Shown piece by piece: positions 19,779 through 31,600 of a stretch of DNA of 64,000 nucleotides (position 1 is its first letter; each line of letters opens with the position of its first letter). Origin of the DNA: Siphonodentalium dalli (Eukaryota > Mollusca > Scaphopoda > Gadilida > Siphonodentaliidae). The position numbers were made by a program, and so were the translations under genes. The notes beneath the pieces were generated by a model. The model saw only the letters and a program-made list of their open reading frames with translations, searched no databases and was not told where the DNA came from. Location: assembly GCA_032622095.1 (NCBI GenBank), contig CP136068.1, positions 160,599,465 to 160,663,464 of the forward strand, in the 5' to 3' direction.

Positions 19779-20734
19779 GGATCCGGGCCCACTCGCCCCA
19801 GGGCCAGCTCGCCCCAGGCCGTTTTTGGGGCGAGCTGGCCCACCTTTCAGGGGCGAGCTGGCCCGGGTATTACATTTGTATTAAAGTTGTAAATAAGTTA
19901 ATATATATTAATATATTAATTTCTTAAGTTCAGATTATGATATATTTCAGAGTTATGTCCATCAATTTTGACATTTAGATTACTTTAGCCACGTTTGTTA
20001 GCAAAGATAATAGCCATGCAGTTTATCACACTAGTTGGTTTGAACGACGAACCGGCGAATTCATAAATAACAACAATGAACTGTTTTCACATTCTGGATA
20101 TTAAAGTTTCTCTTATTCTCTGAGTTCATCTCACTATCTCTGGAGTTTGGGAAACCATTAGAAGCCGTTAGTATATCCCCATTCATATGATATCCTATCA
20201 AAACAATAGAAGCAGGTTGTTTACACAGTAACCAATCGACTAATCACACTTCACAGGATGAGATGGCTTCAGTGTGATAGATAATCACTTTCATATGCCG
20301 ACCACATACCGTATATAAGCAGTGCAATATTTATCTGACATCATAACCACAAATATGTTCCGTTGTATCTGCGACTATATACAACGGCAGTGGCTCGACT
20401 CAAGTCATTTTCGATCGAGGAATGGAGTATATTCCGACATGACGTTCGGACAAATAATGATCTCGAATGTTTGTATATTTAATTCAACATTCCAAATTCA
20501 ATGATACACATCTTGGGTCTCAGTTGACCGATTTGGGTATCACTTTGTATGGTATCACTTGACTCGGGTATCACTTGACTGTAAGTCAGAGAAAGCAAGC
20601 AAAACAACCCCAAAACGACAACTTAAATAAGACATTATCCCTTGGGGCGAGCTGGCCCGGGGCGAGCTGGCTCGGGGCGAGCTGGCCCAGGTCGACTGGG
20701 GCGAGCTGGCCCTGGGGCGAGTGGGCCCGTTTCC
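19779..20734. mobile_element. hAT-like element C nested in A (8-bp duplication ATAATTAA)
   Basis: ATAATTAA lies at 19771-19778 and again at 20735-20742. The termini are inverted repeats GGAWMCGGGCCCACTCGCCC. Next to each end is a short tandem set of GGGCGAGCTGGCCC units (three or so on the left in both orientations, five on the right). Such subterminal repeats are typical transposase-binding sites in hAT elements. The 956-bp element has no transposase. It inserted after element A, because it interrupts A. Confidence 0.9.
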
Positions 20735-20742
20735 ATAATTAA

Positions 20743-21428
20743 ATGTCGATATTAAAATTTTATAAAATACATGTCTATTTTGTGTGTTTATCGCCAAAAA
20801 CTCCCTAATAGAAACCATTTGTAGACATGCAGATTGCAGAAATAAGTGTTAATTGTAGGAATATCGCAAGCAATCCACCAATTTGGATAGCTTGGTAAAT
20901 CCTGTGTCTATAGTCTATATATTATATTATATCATTATTATGATCTGAATTCTATGTTTCCTGAATCTGAATTTCATTTAAGAATAAAAACAACAAAAAG
21001 ATTAAATGAAACAAATTATTTATTTTCAGAATAATAACATGAACGTTTATAATTAATTAAACTGTTACTGAGTGTCTGTTGCCCACTCATTTGGAATGAG
21101 ATTATTATTATTATCCTCGATGGGTGGTGGTGTATCTATCGGATGGGGAATGTTACCCGAGGGGAAAGATATTTGATAATTTGAGCCAGACACGAGGTTT
21201 GCCGAGTGTCTGGGAAAAAAATATTGTCCCGAGGGTGAGATTTTACCATCCCATGCACACCAGTCACTCATGCACCCAGGATGATGTTTCTGCCCCCAAA
21301 TCGCTCATGTCGCCAACTCGCCATTCTAACATTATCAAAATGTTTGTGACAAAACTAATAACTTGCAAAAACTTGGTCAAAAGTACAAATTTGGTATGTA
21401 ACAAAGGTATATATTTGAAAACAAACTA
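20743..21428. other. Interior of element A with a possible reverse-strand terminal exon
   Basis: On the reverse strand a frame ending at 21065 (start candidate 21271) reads protein-like residues including SPSGQYFFPRHSANLVSG and a C-terminal IEDNNNNLIPNEWATDTQ. An AATAAA follows on the same strand about 40 bp after the stop (near 21023), as expected for a 3' end. The underlying DNA has a CCCGAGGG word repeated twice, so low-complexity origin is possible. It is not a recognised transposase piece. Confidence 0.2.
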
Positions 21429-21802
21429 CCCCGCTGGACAAAACAAGTGTCCATTGGCACCGCGGTGTATTTGCCGTTCGGTCGCGGTGTCAGAGTTTGT
21501 AACTGCAGTTGAGCACCGCGGCCGAACGGCAAGTACACTGCAGCCGAGCGGCAAGTACACCATGGCCGAAAGGCAACAACAACCGGCCGAATGGCATGTA
21601 CATCGTGGTTAGATTTCGGGTTTGTATCATCTTTTTTCAGTTTAATGAACGTACACCGCGGCAACTACACCATGGCCGAATGGCAAGTACACCGCAGCCC
21701 AACTGTTGTTAGCCGGTGGAGCCACAGTGTAGTTGCATTTCGGCCGCGGTGGCAACGCTAACCGTACCGCGGTTAAGTGGACACTTGTTTTGTCCAGCAG
21801 GG
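21429..21802. mobile_element. MITE D with ACCGCGG minisatellite core
   Basis: Inverted termini CCCCGCTGGACAAAACAAGT and ACTTGTTTTGTCCAGCAGGG are flanked by TA on both sides (21427-21428 and 21803-21804). The core is a ~20-bp minisatellite with GCCGAAYGGCAAGTACACC, present in both orientations and GC-rich compared with its surroundings. No coding capacity; the frames through it are repeat translations. Confidence 0.75.
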
Positions 21803-22925
21803 TAACTGATACAGCGTATAGAGATAATAAATAATTGAGTCCGTTAGAACATTTAGATATTCGGATTCAAAGCAAAGAATCAAGTCTGCTCGTTAAATTC
21901 GAGCGAAGAAATATTCAATGAGAAATTTATGTTGCTATGACAACCTATAAATTTCAATTAATATTGAGTTACTTTTATGTTATACATTTGCAATACAATA
22001 CAATTAATGTTAATGTATATGATGGACACATGCATTTTGCAGAAACGCCGAACTATATACATTGTGTAGATCAACAGCAATCGTGTGGTTTGGTTATTGG
22101 TAACGCGTAGAATTGGGTCAAATAAGATGTATATATTTCCAGATGAAGTTGTTTTGTGTGGAATACCCAGTTAGACATGCAATTAACAAGCTGAAACTTA
22201 TTACATGTACATGTACATTCATTTAATGTTCGTCACACATATTTCTGTTCGATTACATTTTAACATTTTATTTGAAAAATGACACCTTCGATGTGTGCTT
22301 TCGTCAATCGAGTATGCAAATGTGACAAGTCATGTGAGACAGACACCACATGCTCATCCGAGGTAGGAAATTCCACTTAGCAGTCTTAGCTATCTCACAT
22401 GACTTCATATGGGCACGCTGGATTAGTGGGGGAGAAAGAACGATCTATTTGGCAACTTACCCTACACGTTGGACACGGCGGTCGTGGATTATTGTTAACT
22501 ATTTGGGGAGAATGCGGGCGATAAAGGACTTTTATACAACGATTCGAAATATCCCGAATCACACGACCGCTTTCAAATCGAATCGAATTGGGTAGCAAGA
22601 TTCGAAATCAAATCGAATCTCGAAGCTTCGTCGGCCCTAGTTCAATATAGGGTCCTGCGAATTGGAGATTTTGATCGAATCGAATCGAATTGAAGAATTC
22701 GAATCGAATCGAATATCGAATCGAATTATACATGTGTGTTGCATTCTCAATTAGGCATGTTTTGCCAATGATTAGATGATGTTTGAAACGTTCTATGAAC
22801 TTCCATGAAGTTCCATCATAACTTATGTGGCGATCAACCGTCGATCGCGATACTATTAACTTCAATTGATTATTGTCGAGAAGAAAGAAAAACAGATCAA
22901 AACGTCCATCCGGACGTCACGACGA

Positions 22926-23276
22926 TTAATATATAACCGGCCTATTGGAACTAAAATCACGAAAAGTTTGTACAGTTTGCATGTGCATGCAAAATTGCAA
23001 ATGGGCATTCGGAAACACCCGTTGTTGTAAACTTGAAGATGCAACAACAGTAGCCTGTTTATGTAGTACTGGGTGCTTCTGGAACTGATGATTCCATAGA
23101 TGGGTCATTGTCCCAGATGCTTGCGATTTATACACCATGTTGTATTCGTCACACATGTAAGTTCTCACACTGCCTGAGAAGCTTATCATGTTTAAAATAA
23201 AAATGAATAACGGACGACTTATTGTCAAGTGCCAAAGGAACTGACAGTCAACTTCAAAAGAAAACTCCACCAACAT
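22926..23276 (-). pseudogene. hAT transposase N-terminal fragment with degenerate BED zinc finger
   Basis: The reverse-strand frame from 23276 is 116 codons. Residues 42-69 read CDEYNMVYKSQ followed by ASGTMTHLWNHQFQKHP. This fits the BED finger of hAT transposases (C-x2-C, then a SGT...L..H segment and H-x3-5-H). C42, H63 and H68 are present, but the second cysteine position (45) is tyrosine, so zinc binding would be lost. BED fingers bind the element's terminal DNA in hAT transposases. The conserved catalytic and dimerisation parts are absent, as only ~280 bp remain before the element's end at 22648. The residues before the finger are hydrophobic and may be non-coding. The position inside a TIR element with an 8-bp duplication supports the assignment. 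Confidence 0.55.
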
Positions 23277-23810
23277 GCACTTTCGACCCCTGAAACACGT
23301 GAAGTTTACATCATCAACTATGTCACATACAAATAACGCAGAACCTGAGATAGACAGTCGGCGGATAACGCTAGCAGTTGCTCAGTCTCATAGTTATTAT
23401 AATTTACATGCGTCGTCGGTCCAACTGCGATTTCAGAGCTTTTGGCAACCATGTTTTAAAGCTATAATTCAGACGTATTTAGTGGTCCTACTCTTGAGTG
23501 CCTAATAAACATACATGTACGATTATTAAAATTGAGGTAAAATTCCCACCTGTACGATCGTTATTTGGTCCTGTACGTTTATTAAATTAACCAAAAGAAA
23601 TAATTCACCAATCTTAAATTGTGTTATTTATAGATAAATGAACTCTGATTGTTGACAGTGATCAGCACACTGTAGATTCACTGACCTGGCTATCCATCGA
23701 AACTATTTCTGTCACATGGCATCAGTAAACCAGTCAGATGGTGCGTTTTGTTGGGATGTATGGTTACTAATATTTCCAGTCTGTACGTTTATTCCGCCCT
23801 GTACTATTAT

Positions 23811-26800
23811 TAGCTCAACTTTACTTTGTACAGTTTGAGCTATTGCCATGGCTTGGTATCCGGTCGTCTGTGCGTGTGCGTGTGTGATTCGTCAACAATT
23901 TCCTTTAGCACGGGCTACAGTTCGTACCTTTCATCCGATTATTATGAAATTTGTCATGGATGTTGACATTGATATGTAGATGGGAACGAGTTATTTTGGG
24001 GTCATTCGGAAAAAAAACATGGCCGCCATCGGCCATCTTGAATTTTAAAATTCAATCCATTAGCACGGGCTACAGGCCGTATTGTTCGTCTTATTGTCAT
24101 GAAATTTGTCATGGATGTTAATATTGACATGTAGATGGGAACGAGTAATTTTGGGGTCATTCGGCCAAAAAACATGGCCACCGGCAGCCATCTTATATTT
24201 TACTCTTTGCATGACTAAATCCTTTGACAAGGGCTACAGGTCGTACCTTTGGGCGGATCATCATAAAATTAGTCATGGATGTTAACAATGACATGTAGAT
24301 GGGAACGAGTCATTTTTGGGTCATTCGGGCAAAAAACATGGCCGCCAGCAGCCATCTTGGATTTTACTCTTTGTATGACTAAATCAATTAGCACGGGCCA
24401 CAGGTCGTACCTTTAGTCTGATCATCATGAAATTTGTCATGGCTGTTGAAAATGGAATGTAGATGGGAACGAGTTATTTTGGGGTCATTCCGACAAAAAA
24501 CATGGCCGCCAGCGCCCATCTTTGATTTCAAAATTTATTTCATTAGCATGGGCCACAGGTCGTACTGTTTGTCTGATCATCATGAAATTTGACATGGATG
24601 TTAATATTGACATGTAGATGGGAACGAGTAATTTTGGGGTCATTCGGCCAAAAAACATGGCGCCAGCAGCCATTTTGGATTTTACTCTTTGTATGACTAA
24701 ATTCTTTAGCACGGGCTACAGGTCGTACCTTTAGTCTGATCATAATAAAAAATTTCATGGATGTTAACAATGATATGTAGATGGGAACGAGTAATGTTGG
24801 GGTCATTCGGCCCAAAAACATGGCCGCCAGCAGCCATCTTGGATTTTACTCTTTGTGTGACTAAATCCTTTAGCACAGGCTACAGGTCGTACCTTTAGTC
24901 TGATCATCATAAATTTTGTCATGGATGTTAACAATGACATGTAAATGGGAAAGAGTCATTTTGGGGTCATTCGGCCGAAAAACATGGCCACCAGCAGCCA
25001 TCTTGAATTTTACTCTTTGTATGACTAAATCCTTTAGCATGGGCTACAGGTCGTACCTTTAGTCTGATCATCATAAAATTTATCATTAATGTTAATAATG
25101 ACATGTAGATGGGAACGAGTCATTTTGGGTCATTCGGCCAAAAAACATGGCCGCCAGCACCCATCTTGGATTTTACTCTTTGTATGACTAAATCCTTTAG
25201 CACGGGCTACAGGGTCGTACCTTTAGTTTGATCATCATTAAATTTGTCATGGATGTTAACAATGGCATGTAGATGGGAATGAGTCATTTTGGGGTCATTC
25301 GGATGAAAAATATGGCTGCCAGTGGCCATCTTTGATTTCAAAATTCAATCCATTAGCACGGGCTACAGGTCGTACTGTTCGTCTGATCGTCATGAAATTT
25401 GTCTTGGATGTTAATATTGACATGTAGATGGGAACAATTAATTTTGGGGTCATTCGGCCAAAAAACATGGCCACAGCAGCCATCTTGTGTTTTACTCTTT
25501 GTATGACTAAATCCTTTAGCACGGGCTACAGGTCGTACCTTTAGTCTGATCATCATAAAATGGATGTTAACAATGACATGTAGATGGGAACGAGTCATTT
25601 TGAGGTCATTTGGCCAAAAAACATAGCCGCCAGCAGCCATCTTGGATTTTACTGTTTGTATGACTAAATCACTTAGCACGGGCTACAGGTCGTACTTTTA
25701 GTCTGATCATCATAAAATGAATGTTAACAGTATGTAGATGGGGACGAGTCATTTTGGGGTCATTAGGCCAAAAAACATGGCAGCAATCTTGGATTTACTC
25801 TTTGTATGACTAAATTCTTTAGCACGGGCTACAGGTCGTACCTTTAGTGTGATCATCATAAAATTTGTCAGGGATGTTAATATTGACATGTACATTAGAT
25901 GGGAACGTGTCATTTTGGGGTCATTCGGCCATAAAACATGGCCACCAGCAGCCATCTTGGATTATACTATTTGTATGACTAAATCATTTAGCACGGGCTA
26001 CAGGTCGTACTTTTAGTCGGATCATCATAAAATGGATGTTAACAGTATGTAGATGGGAAGTTGGGAACGAGTCATTTTGGGGTCATTCGGCCAAAAAACA
26101 TGGCAGCCATCTTGGATTTACTCTTTGTATGACTAAATTCTTTAGCACAGGCTACAGGTCGTACCTTTAGTGTGATCATCATAAAATTTGTCATGGCTGT
26201 TGAAATTGGAATGTAGATGGGAACGAGTCATTTTGGGGTCATTCGGCCAAAAAACATGGCCGCCAGCGGCCATCTTGCATTTCAAAATTCAATCCATTAG
26301 CACGGGCTACAGGTCGTACTGTTCATCTGATCATCATGACATTTGTCGTGGGTGTTAATATTGACTTGTAGATGGGAATGAGTAATTTTGGGGTCATTCG
26401 GCCAAAAAACATGGCCGCTGGCAGCCATCTTAGATTTTACTCTTTGTATGACTAAATCCTTTAGCACGGGCTACATGCAGGTCGTACCTTTAGTCTGATC
26501 ATCATAAAATTTGTCATGGCTGTTGAAATTGACATGTAGATGGGAACGAGTGATTTTGGGGTTATTCAGCATTAAAACATGGCTGCCAGTGGCCATTTTG
26601 GATTCTACTCTTTGCATGACTAAAGCTATCAAATGTTTTTGAATTGTTGGAAAACATAGCCACCAGCAACCATCTTAGATTTTACTTTTATATACATGTA
26701 TATATATATCTTTTCATGTTGATAAACTAGTATTAGACATTCAACTTTCCACATTCCTAATCACTCCATCGACAGTAACACATTAAATTATTCCCTTTCC

Positions 26801-26832
26801 AAGTTGAGCTACAGTGTCATTGACACTTTCAT
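23811..26832 (+). mobile_element. HINE/pearl-like (Helentron-derived) element, copy 2
   Basis: It starts TAGCTCAACTTTACTTTG, followed by a GAGCTATTGCCATGGCTTGG segment and a TG-rich microsatellite. Then come about 16-17 tandem ~165-bp units. It ends with AAGTTGAGCTACAGTGTCAT and the terminal hairpin ending at 26832. Ends and unit sequence match copy 1 (1196-2780) in opposite orientation; this copy has about twice as many units. No target-site duplication is visible, as expected for Helentron-type insertion. No protein is encoded. Confidence 0.8.
23908..26625 (+). repeat. ~165-bp tandem array inside HINE copy 2
   Basis: About 16-17 units share AGCACGGGCTACAGGTCGTA, GATCATCATAAAATTTGTCA, TGTAGATGGGAACGAGT, TTTTGGGGTCATTCGGCC, AACATGGCCGCCAGCAGCCA and TCTTGGATTTTACTCTTTGT. 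Some units are shortened in the ATGGATGTTAACA part (for example near 25558, 25716 and 26033). Two subtypes differ after the GCCATCTT word (TTTTACTCTTTG or TTCAAAATTCAATCC) and are interspersed. Confidence 0.85.
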
Positions 26833-27173
26833 TCAGTTACGCGACATTTTCCAACCTGTACTATTATTCCACCCTGTACTTTTATTAGGCACTCAAGAGT
26901 ATAAATCTGGTGGCTAATTATTGGCCATAAATATATTTAATAGCATGCGTACATTCGTGATGTACAATAAGAATTATAAAGCGCACATATTCATAATTTT
27001 AGGGAATTAAATGGCACAGAAACAGCTAAGATCGACGTGTGTATGTGTTCGTAAGCAGCTAATAATTTCATCCATATATATTCGAAATTTCGAGTTGGAA
27101 ATTTCGACTCGAATTCGAATCGAATTTGACTTTTGAATCGAATATTGAATATTCGCAGGACCCTAGTTCAATA

Positions 27174-27816
27174 TATTTAGCATGCTCAATTATTACACAA
27201 TTGCTCCAAGCTGATTGATGCTTAACCATAATTTCATTGGTGTTCATTCATGTGAGTAGTAATTAATTAGTTTTACTACGGCTTGATTTCACTGGGGTTT
27301 TTTGAGTCATTAATTGATTTGACCTCACAAGAGCTGGACCAACATTGATTTGAGAGTGACTGGCTTTAAAGCCAAAAGATTCAATTATGATATTACATAA
27401 ACAGTTAAACTGCAAATTTTCATTAGCCATTTCGCCAAAATAACATGATTCATCTCGTAAAAGTCTTAAATGTTTGTCATATAATTGAAGAGAATAAACT
27501 TTTCTTTAGTTTAGTAAATTAGAAAAACTACGTTCACATGGTATTGCACCTTACAGTAAACTGTTAGGTGACATTATATGTTATATCCAAAGCGACATCA
27601 TATAGACACACACATTTCCCTGTGAAAGTTATTGATGTTTTGCTGGCATAGCACACAAAGCAAATCGCAATTAACATTCCAGAATAATGAGTAATATGTT
27701 TCAAAATAAATTGTATCTGATTTTAATTAAGAACACGATGACCACTGTGCAGTGGCAATATACGCAAGAGAAATTCATATATGGTTGCCATTTTAAACAA
27801 ATAGTATATGCATATA
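27174..27816. other. Unassigned AT-rich spacer before the satellite
   Basis: No repeat, TIR or protein-like frame was found between the right target duplication of element B and the MITE at 27817. Confidence 0.35.
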
Positions 27817-28030
27817 CAGTAATGCTCTAAGTAATCGACTTCTTAACCACAGCAGAATTATGGGTAACTTTTCAGGATTTAGTCGGAAATATGGCTTGTT
27901 GCCATTCATCGGAAAGCTCTCCCCGAGAGCTTTCCGATGAATGGCAACAAGCCATATTTCCTACTAAATCCTGAAAAGTTAACCCATAATTCTGCTGTGG
28001 TTAAGAAGTCGCTTACTTAGAGCATTACTG
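27817..28030. mobile_element. Pogo-like MITE copy 2 abutting the satellite
   Basis: An almost perfect 214-bp hairpin begins CAGTAATGCTCTAAGTAATC and ends in its complement CATTACTG. TA dinucleotides lie at 27815-27816 and 28031-28032. The centre is CTCCCCGAGAG, flanked by CTTTCCGATGAATGGCAACA and its complement. Same family as 3644-3877 but without that copy's internal duplication. The first satellite unit begins at 28034, leaving only the TA and one further base between the two. Confidence 0.85.
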
Positions 28031-28033
28031 TAT

Positions 28034-28600
28034 ATATCATTTATCTATACTCTAGGAGACTAGTACTGGGGATTAGATAAACAGACCACCAGATCATTTA
28101 TCTAAACTCTAGGAGACTAGTACTGGGGATCAGATAAACAGACCACCAGATCATTTATCTAAACTCTAGGAGACACGTACTGGGGATTAGATAAACAGAC
28201 CACCAGATCATTTATCTATACTCTAGGAGACGCGTACTGGGGATCAGATAAACAGACCACCAGATCATTTATCTATACTCTAGGAGACACGTACTGGGGA
28301 TCAGATAAACAGACCACCAGATCATTTATCTATACTCTAGGAGACACGTACTGGGGATCAGATAGACAGACCACCAGATCATTTATCTATACTCCAGGAG
28401 GCACGTACTGGGGATCTGATAAACAGACCACCAGATCATTTATCTATACTCTAGGAGACACGTACTGGGGATCAGATAGACAGACCACCAGATCATTTAT
28501 CTATACTCCAGGAGACGCGTACTGGGGATCAGATAAACAGACCACCATATCATTTATCTATACTCTAGGAGACGCGTACTGGGGATCAGATAAACAGACC
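28034..28600 (+). repeat. Left-edge higher-order block, recurring inside the satellite
   Basis: Units 2-10 have a distinctive order of variants: CTAAAC+GACTAG, CTAAAC+TTAGAT, GACGCG, GACACG, AGACAG, GGCACG+TCTGAT, AGACAG, CTCCAGG+CCATATC, then GACGCG. The same order recurs from about 46,625, 49,076 and 53,978. At about 44,010 the first three members of the order are present. The TTAGAT marker positions are 28186, 44089, 46711, 49162 and 54064, all separated by multiples of 57 (279, 46, 43 and 86 units). Confidence 0.85.
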
Positions 28601-31600
28601 ACCATATCATTTATCTATACTCTAGGAGACACGTACTGGGGATCAGATAAACAGACCACCAGATCATTTATCTATACTCCAGGAGACACGTACTGGGGAT
28701 CAGATAGACAGACCACCAGATCATTTATCTATACTCTAGGAGACACGTACTGGGGATCAGATAAACAGACCACCAGATCATTTATCTATACTCTAGGAGA
28801 CACGTACTGGGGATCAGATAGACAGACCACCAGATCATTTATCTATACTCTAGGAGACACGTACTGGGGATCAGATAGACAGACCACCAGATCATTTATC
28901 TATACTCTAGGAGACACGTACTGGGGATCAGATAAACAGACCACCAGATCATTTATCTATACTCTAGGAGACACGTACTGGGGATCAGATAGACAGACCA
29001 CCATATCATTTATCTATACTCTAGGAGACACGTACTGGGGATCAGATAGACAGACCACCAGATCATTTATCTATACTCTAGGAGACACGTACTGGGGATC
29101 AGATAAACAGACCACCAGATCATTTATCTATACTCTAGGAGACACGTACTGGGGATCAGATAGACAGACCACCAGATCATTTATCTATACTCTAGGAGAC
29201 ACGTACTGGGGATCAGATAGACAGACCACCAGATCATTTATCTATACTCTAGGAGACACGTACTGGGGATCAGATAGACAGACCACCAGATCATTTATCT
29301 ATACTCTAGGAGACACGTACTGGGGATCAGATAGACAGACCACCAGATCATTTATCTATACTCTAGGAGACACGTACTGGGGATCAGATAGACAGACCAC
29401 CAGATCATTTATCTATACTCTAGGAGACACGTACTGGGGATCAGATAGACAGACCACCAGATCATTTATCTATACTCTAGGAGAAACGTACTGGGGATCA
29501 GATAGACAGACCACCAGATCATTTATCTATACTCTAGGAGACACGTACTGGGGATCAGATAGACAGACCACCAGATCATTTATCTATACTCTAGGAGACA
29601 CGTACTGGGGATCAGATAGACAGACCACCATATCATTTATCTATACTCTAGGAGACACGTACTGGGGATCAGATAAACAGACCACCAGATCATTTATCTA
29701 TACTCTAGGAGACACGTACTGGGGATCAGATAGACAGACCACCAGATCATTTATCTATACTCCAGGAGACGCGTACTGGGGATCAGATAAACAGACCACC
29801 ATATCATTTATCTATACTCCAGGAGACGCGTACTGGGGATCAGATAGACAGACCACCAGATCATTTATCTATACTCTAGGAGACGCGTACTGGGGATCAG
29901 ATAAACAGACCACCAGATCATTTATCTATACTCCAGGAGACGCGTACTGGGGATCAGATAGACAGACCACCAGATCATTTATCTATACTCTAGGAGACAC
30001 GTACTGGGGATCAGATAAACAGACCACCAGATCATTTATCTATACTCTAGGAGACACGTACTGGGGATCAGATAAACAGACCACCATATCATTTATCTAT
30101 ACTCTAGGAGACACGTACTGGGGATCAGATAGACAGACCACCAGATCATTTATCTATACTCTAGGAGACACGTACTGGGGATCAGATAAACAGACCACCA
30201 GATCATTTATCTATACTCTAGGAGACACGTACTGGGGATCAGATAGACAGACCACCATATCATTTATCTATACTCTAGGAGACACGTACTGGGGATCAGA
30301 TAAACAGACCACCAGATCATTTATCTATACTCTAGGAGACACGTACTGGGGATCAGATAGACAGACCACCAGATCATTTATCTATACTCTAGGAGACACG
30401 TACTGGGGATCAGATAGACAGACCACCATATCATTTATCTATACTCTAGGAGACACGTACTGGGGATCAGATAAACAGACCACCAGATCATTTATCTATA
30501 CTCTAGGAGACGCGTACTGGGGATCAGATAGACAGACCACCAGATCATTTATCTATACTCTAGGAGACACGTACTGGGGATCAGATAGACAGACCACCAG
30601 ATCATTTATCTATACTCTAGGAGACACGTACTGGGGATCAGATAAACAGACCACCAGATCATTTATCTATACTCTAGGAGACACGTACTGGGGATCAGAT
30701 AGACAGACCACCAGATCATTTATCTATACTCTAGGAGACACGTACTGGGGATCAGATAAACAGACCACCAGATCATTTATCTATACTCTAGGAGACGCGT
30801 ACTGGGGATCAGATAAACAGACCACCAGATCATTTATCTATACTCTAGGAGACACGTACTGGGGATCAGATAAACAGACCACCATATCATTTATCTATAC
30901 TCTAGGAGACACGTACTGGGGATCAGATAGACAGACCACCAGATCATTTATCTATACTCTAGGAGACTAGTACTGGGGATCAGATAGACAGACCACCAGA
31001 TCATTTATCTATACTCCAGGAGGCACGTACTGGGGATCAGATAGACAGACCACCAGATCATTTATCTATACTCTAGGAGACGCGTACTGGGGATCAGATA
31101 AACAGACCACCAGATCATTTATCTATACTCTAGGAGACACGTACTGGGGATCAGATAAACAGACCACCAGATCATTTATCTATACTCTAGGAGACACGTA
31201 CTGGGGATCAGATAGACAGACCACCAGATCATTTATCTATACTCTAGGAGACACGTACTGGGGATCAGATAGACAGACCACCAGATCATTTATCTATACT
31301 CTAGGAGACACGTACTGGGGATCAGATAGACAGACCACCAGATCATTTATCTATACTCTAGGAGACACGTACTGGGGATCAGATAGACAGACCACCAGAT
31401 CATTTATCTATACTCTAGGAGACACGTACTGGGGATCAGATAGACAGACCACCAGATCATTTATCTATACTCTAGGAGACACGTACTGGGGATCAGATAG
31501 ACAGACCACCAGATCATTTATCTATACTCTAGGAGAAACGTACTGGGGATCAGATAGACAGACCACCAGATCATTTATCTATACTCTAGGAGACACGTAC

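Larger units (their letters stand above)
19568..22639. mobile_element. hAT-like element A (8-bp target duplication GTTCAATA)
   Basis: The left terminus is TAGGGCCCGACGAATC and the right terminus is GCTTCGTCGGCCCTA. GTTCAATA precedes it (19560-19567) and follows it (22640-22647). Both ends carry subterminal CGAATCGAATC-type repeats (19600-19665 and 22572-22620), as hAT elements often do. An 8-bp duplication with a TAGGG start points to hAT. The interior holds another hAT-like element (19779-20734), a TA-flanked MITE (21429-21802) and a possible reverse-strand terminal exon, but no transposase domain. Element B starts directly after the shared middle duplication. Confidence 0.85.
23491..26899. 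mobile_element. TIR element E nested in B, split by the HINE
   Basis: Termini CTCTTGAGTGCCTAATAAA at 23491 and its complement ending at 26899 are flanked by TA (23489-23490 and 26900-26901). Next to the ends the word CTGTAC-NTTATT recurs (about 23545, 23572, 23782, 23800, 26857, 26874), suggesting subterminal binding repeats. Removing the HINE insertion leaves roughly 390 bp, so this was a small MITE. Superfamily not assigned; the TA flank is only suggestive. Confidence 0.6.
22648..27165. mobile_element. hAT-like element B (same 8-bp target GTTCAATA)
   Basis: The left end is TAGGGTCCTGCGAAT at 22648 and the right end is ATTCGCAGGACCCTA ending at 27165. GTTCAATA lies at 22640-22647 and 27166-27173. 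Subterminal GAATCGAATC repeats occur at both ends, as in element A, so the two families are related. Inside are a reverse-strand BED-finger transposase remnant (22926-23276), a TIR element (23491-26899) and, inside that, HINE copy 2. The rest of a transposase is missing, so B is a deletion derivative. Confidence 0.9.

Noticed and set aside
24485-25955. Series of 70-110-codon reverse-strand frames with MAAG..FFGRMTPK-like peptides
   Set aside because: They are translations of the ~165-bp HINE tandem unit, broken in every unit by indels.
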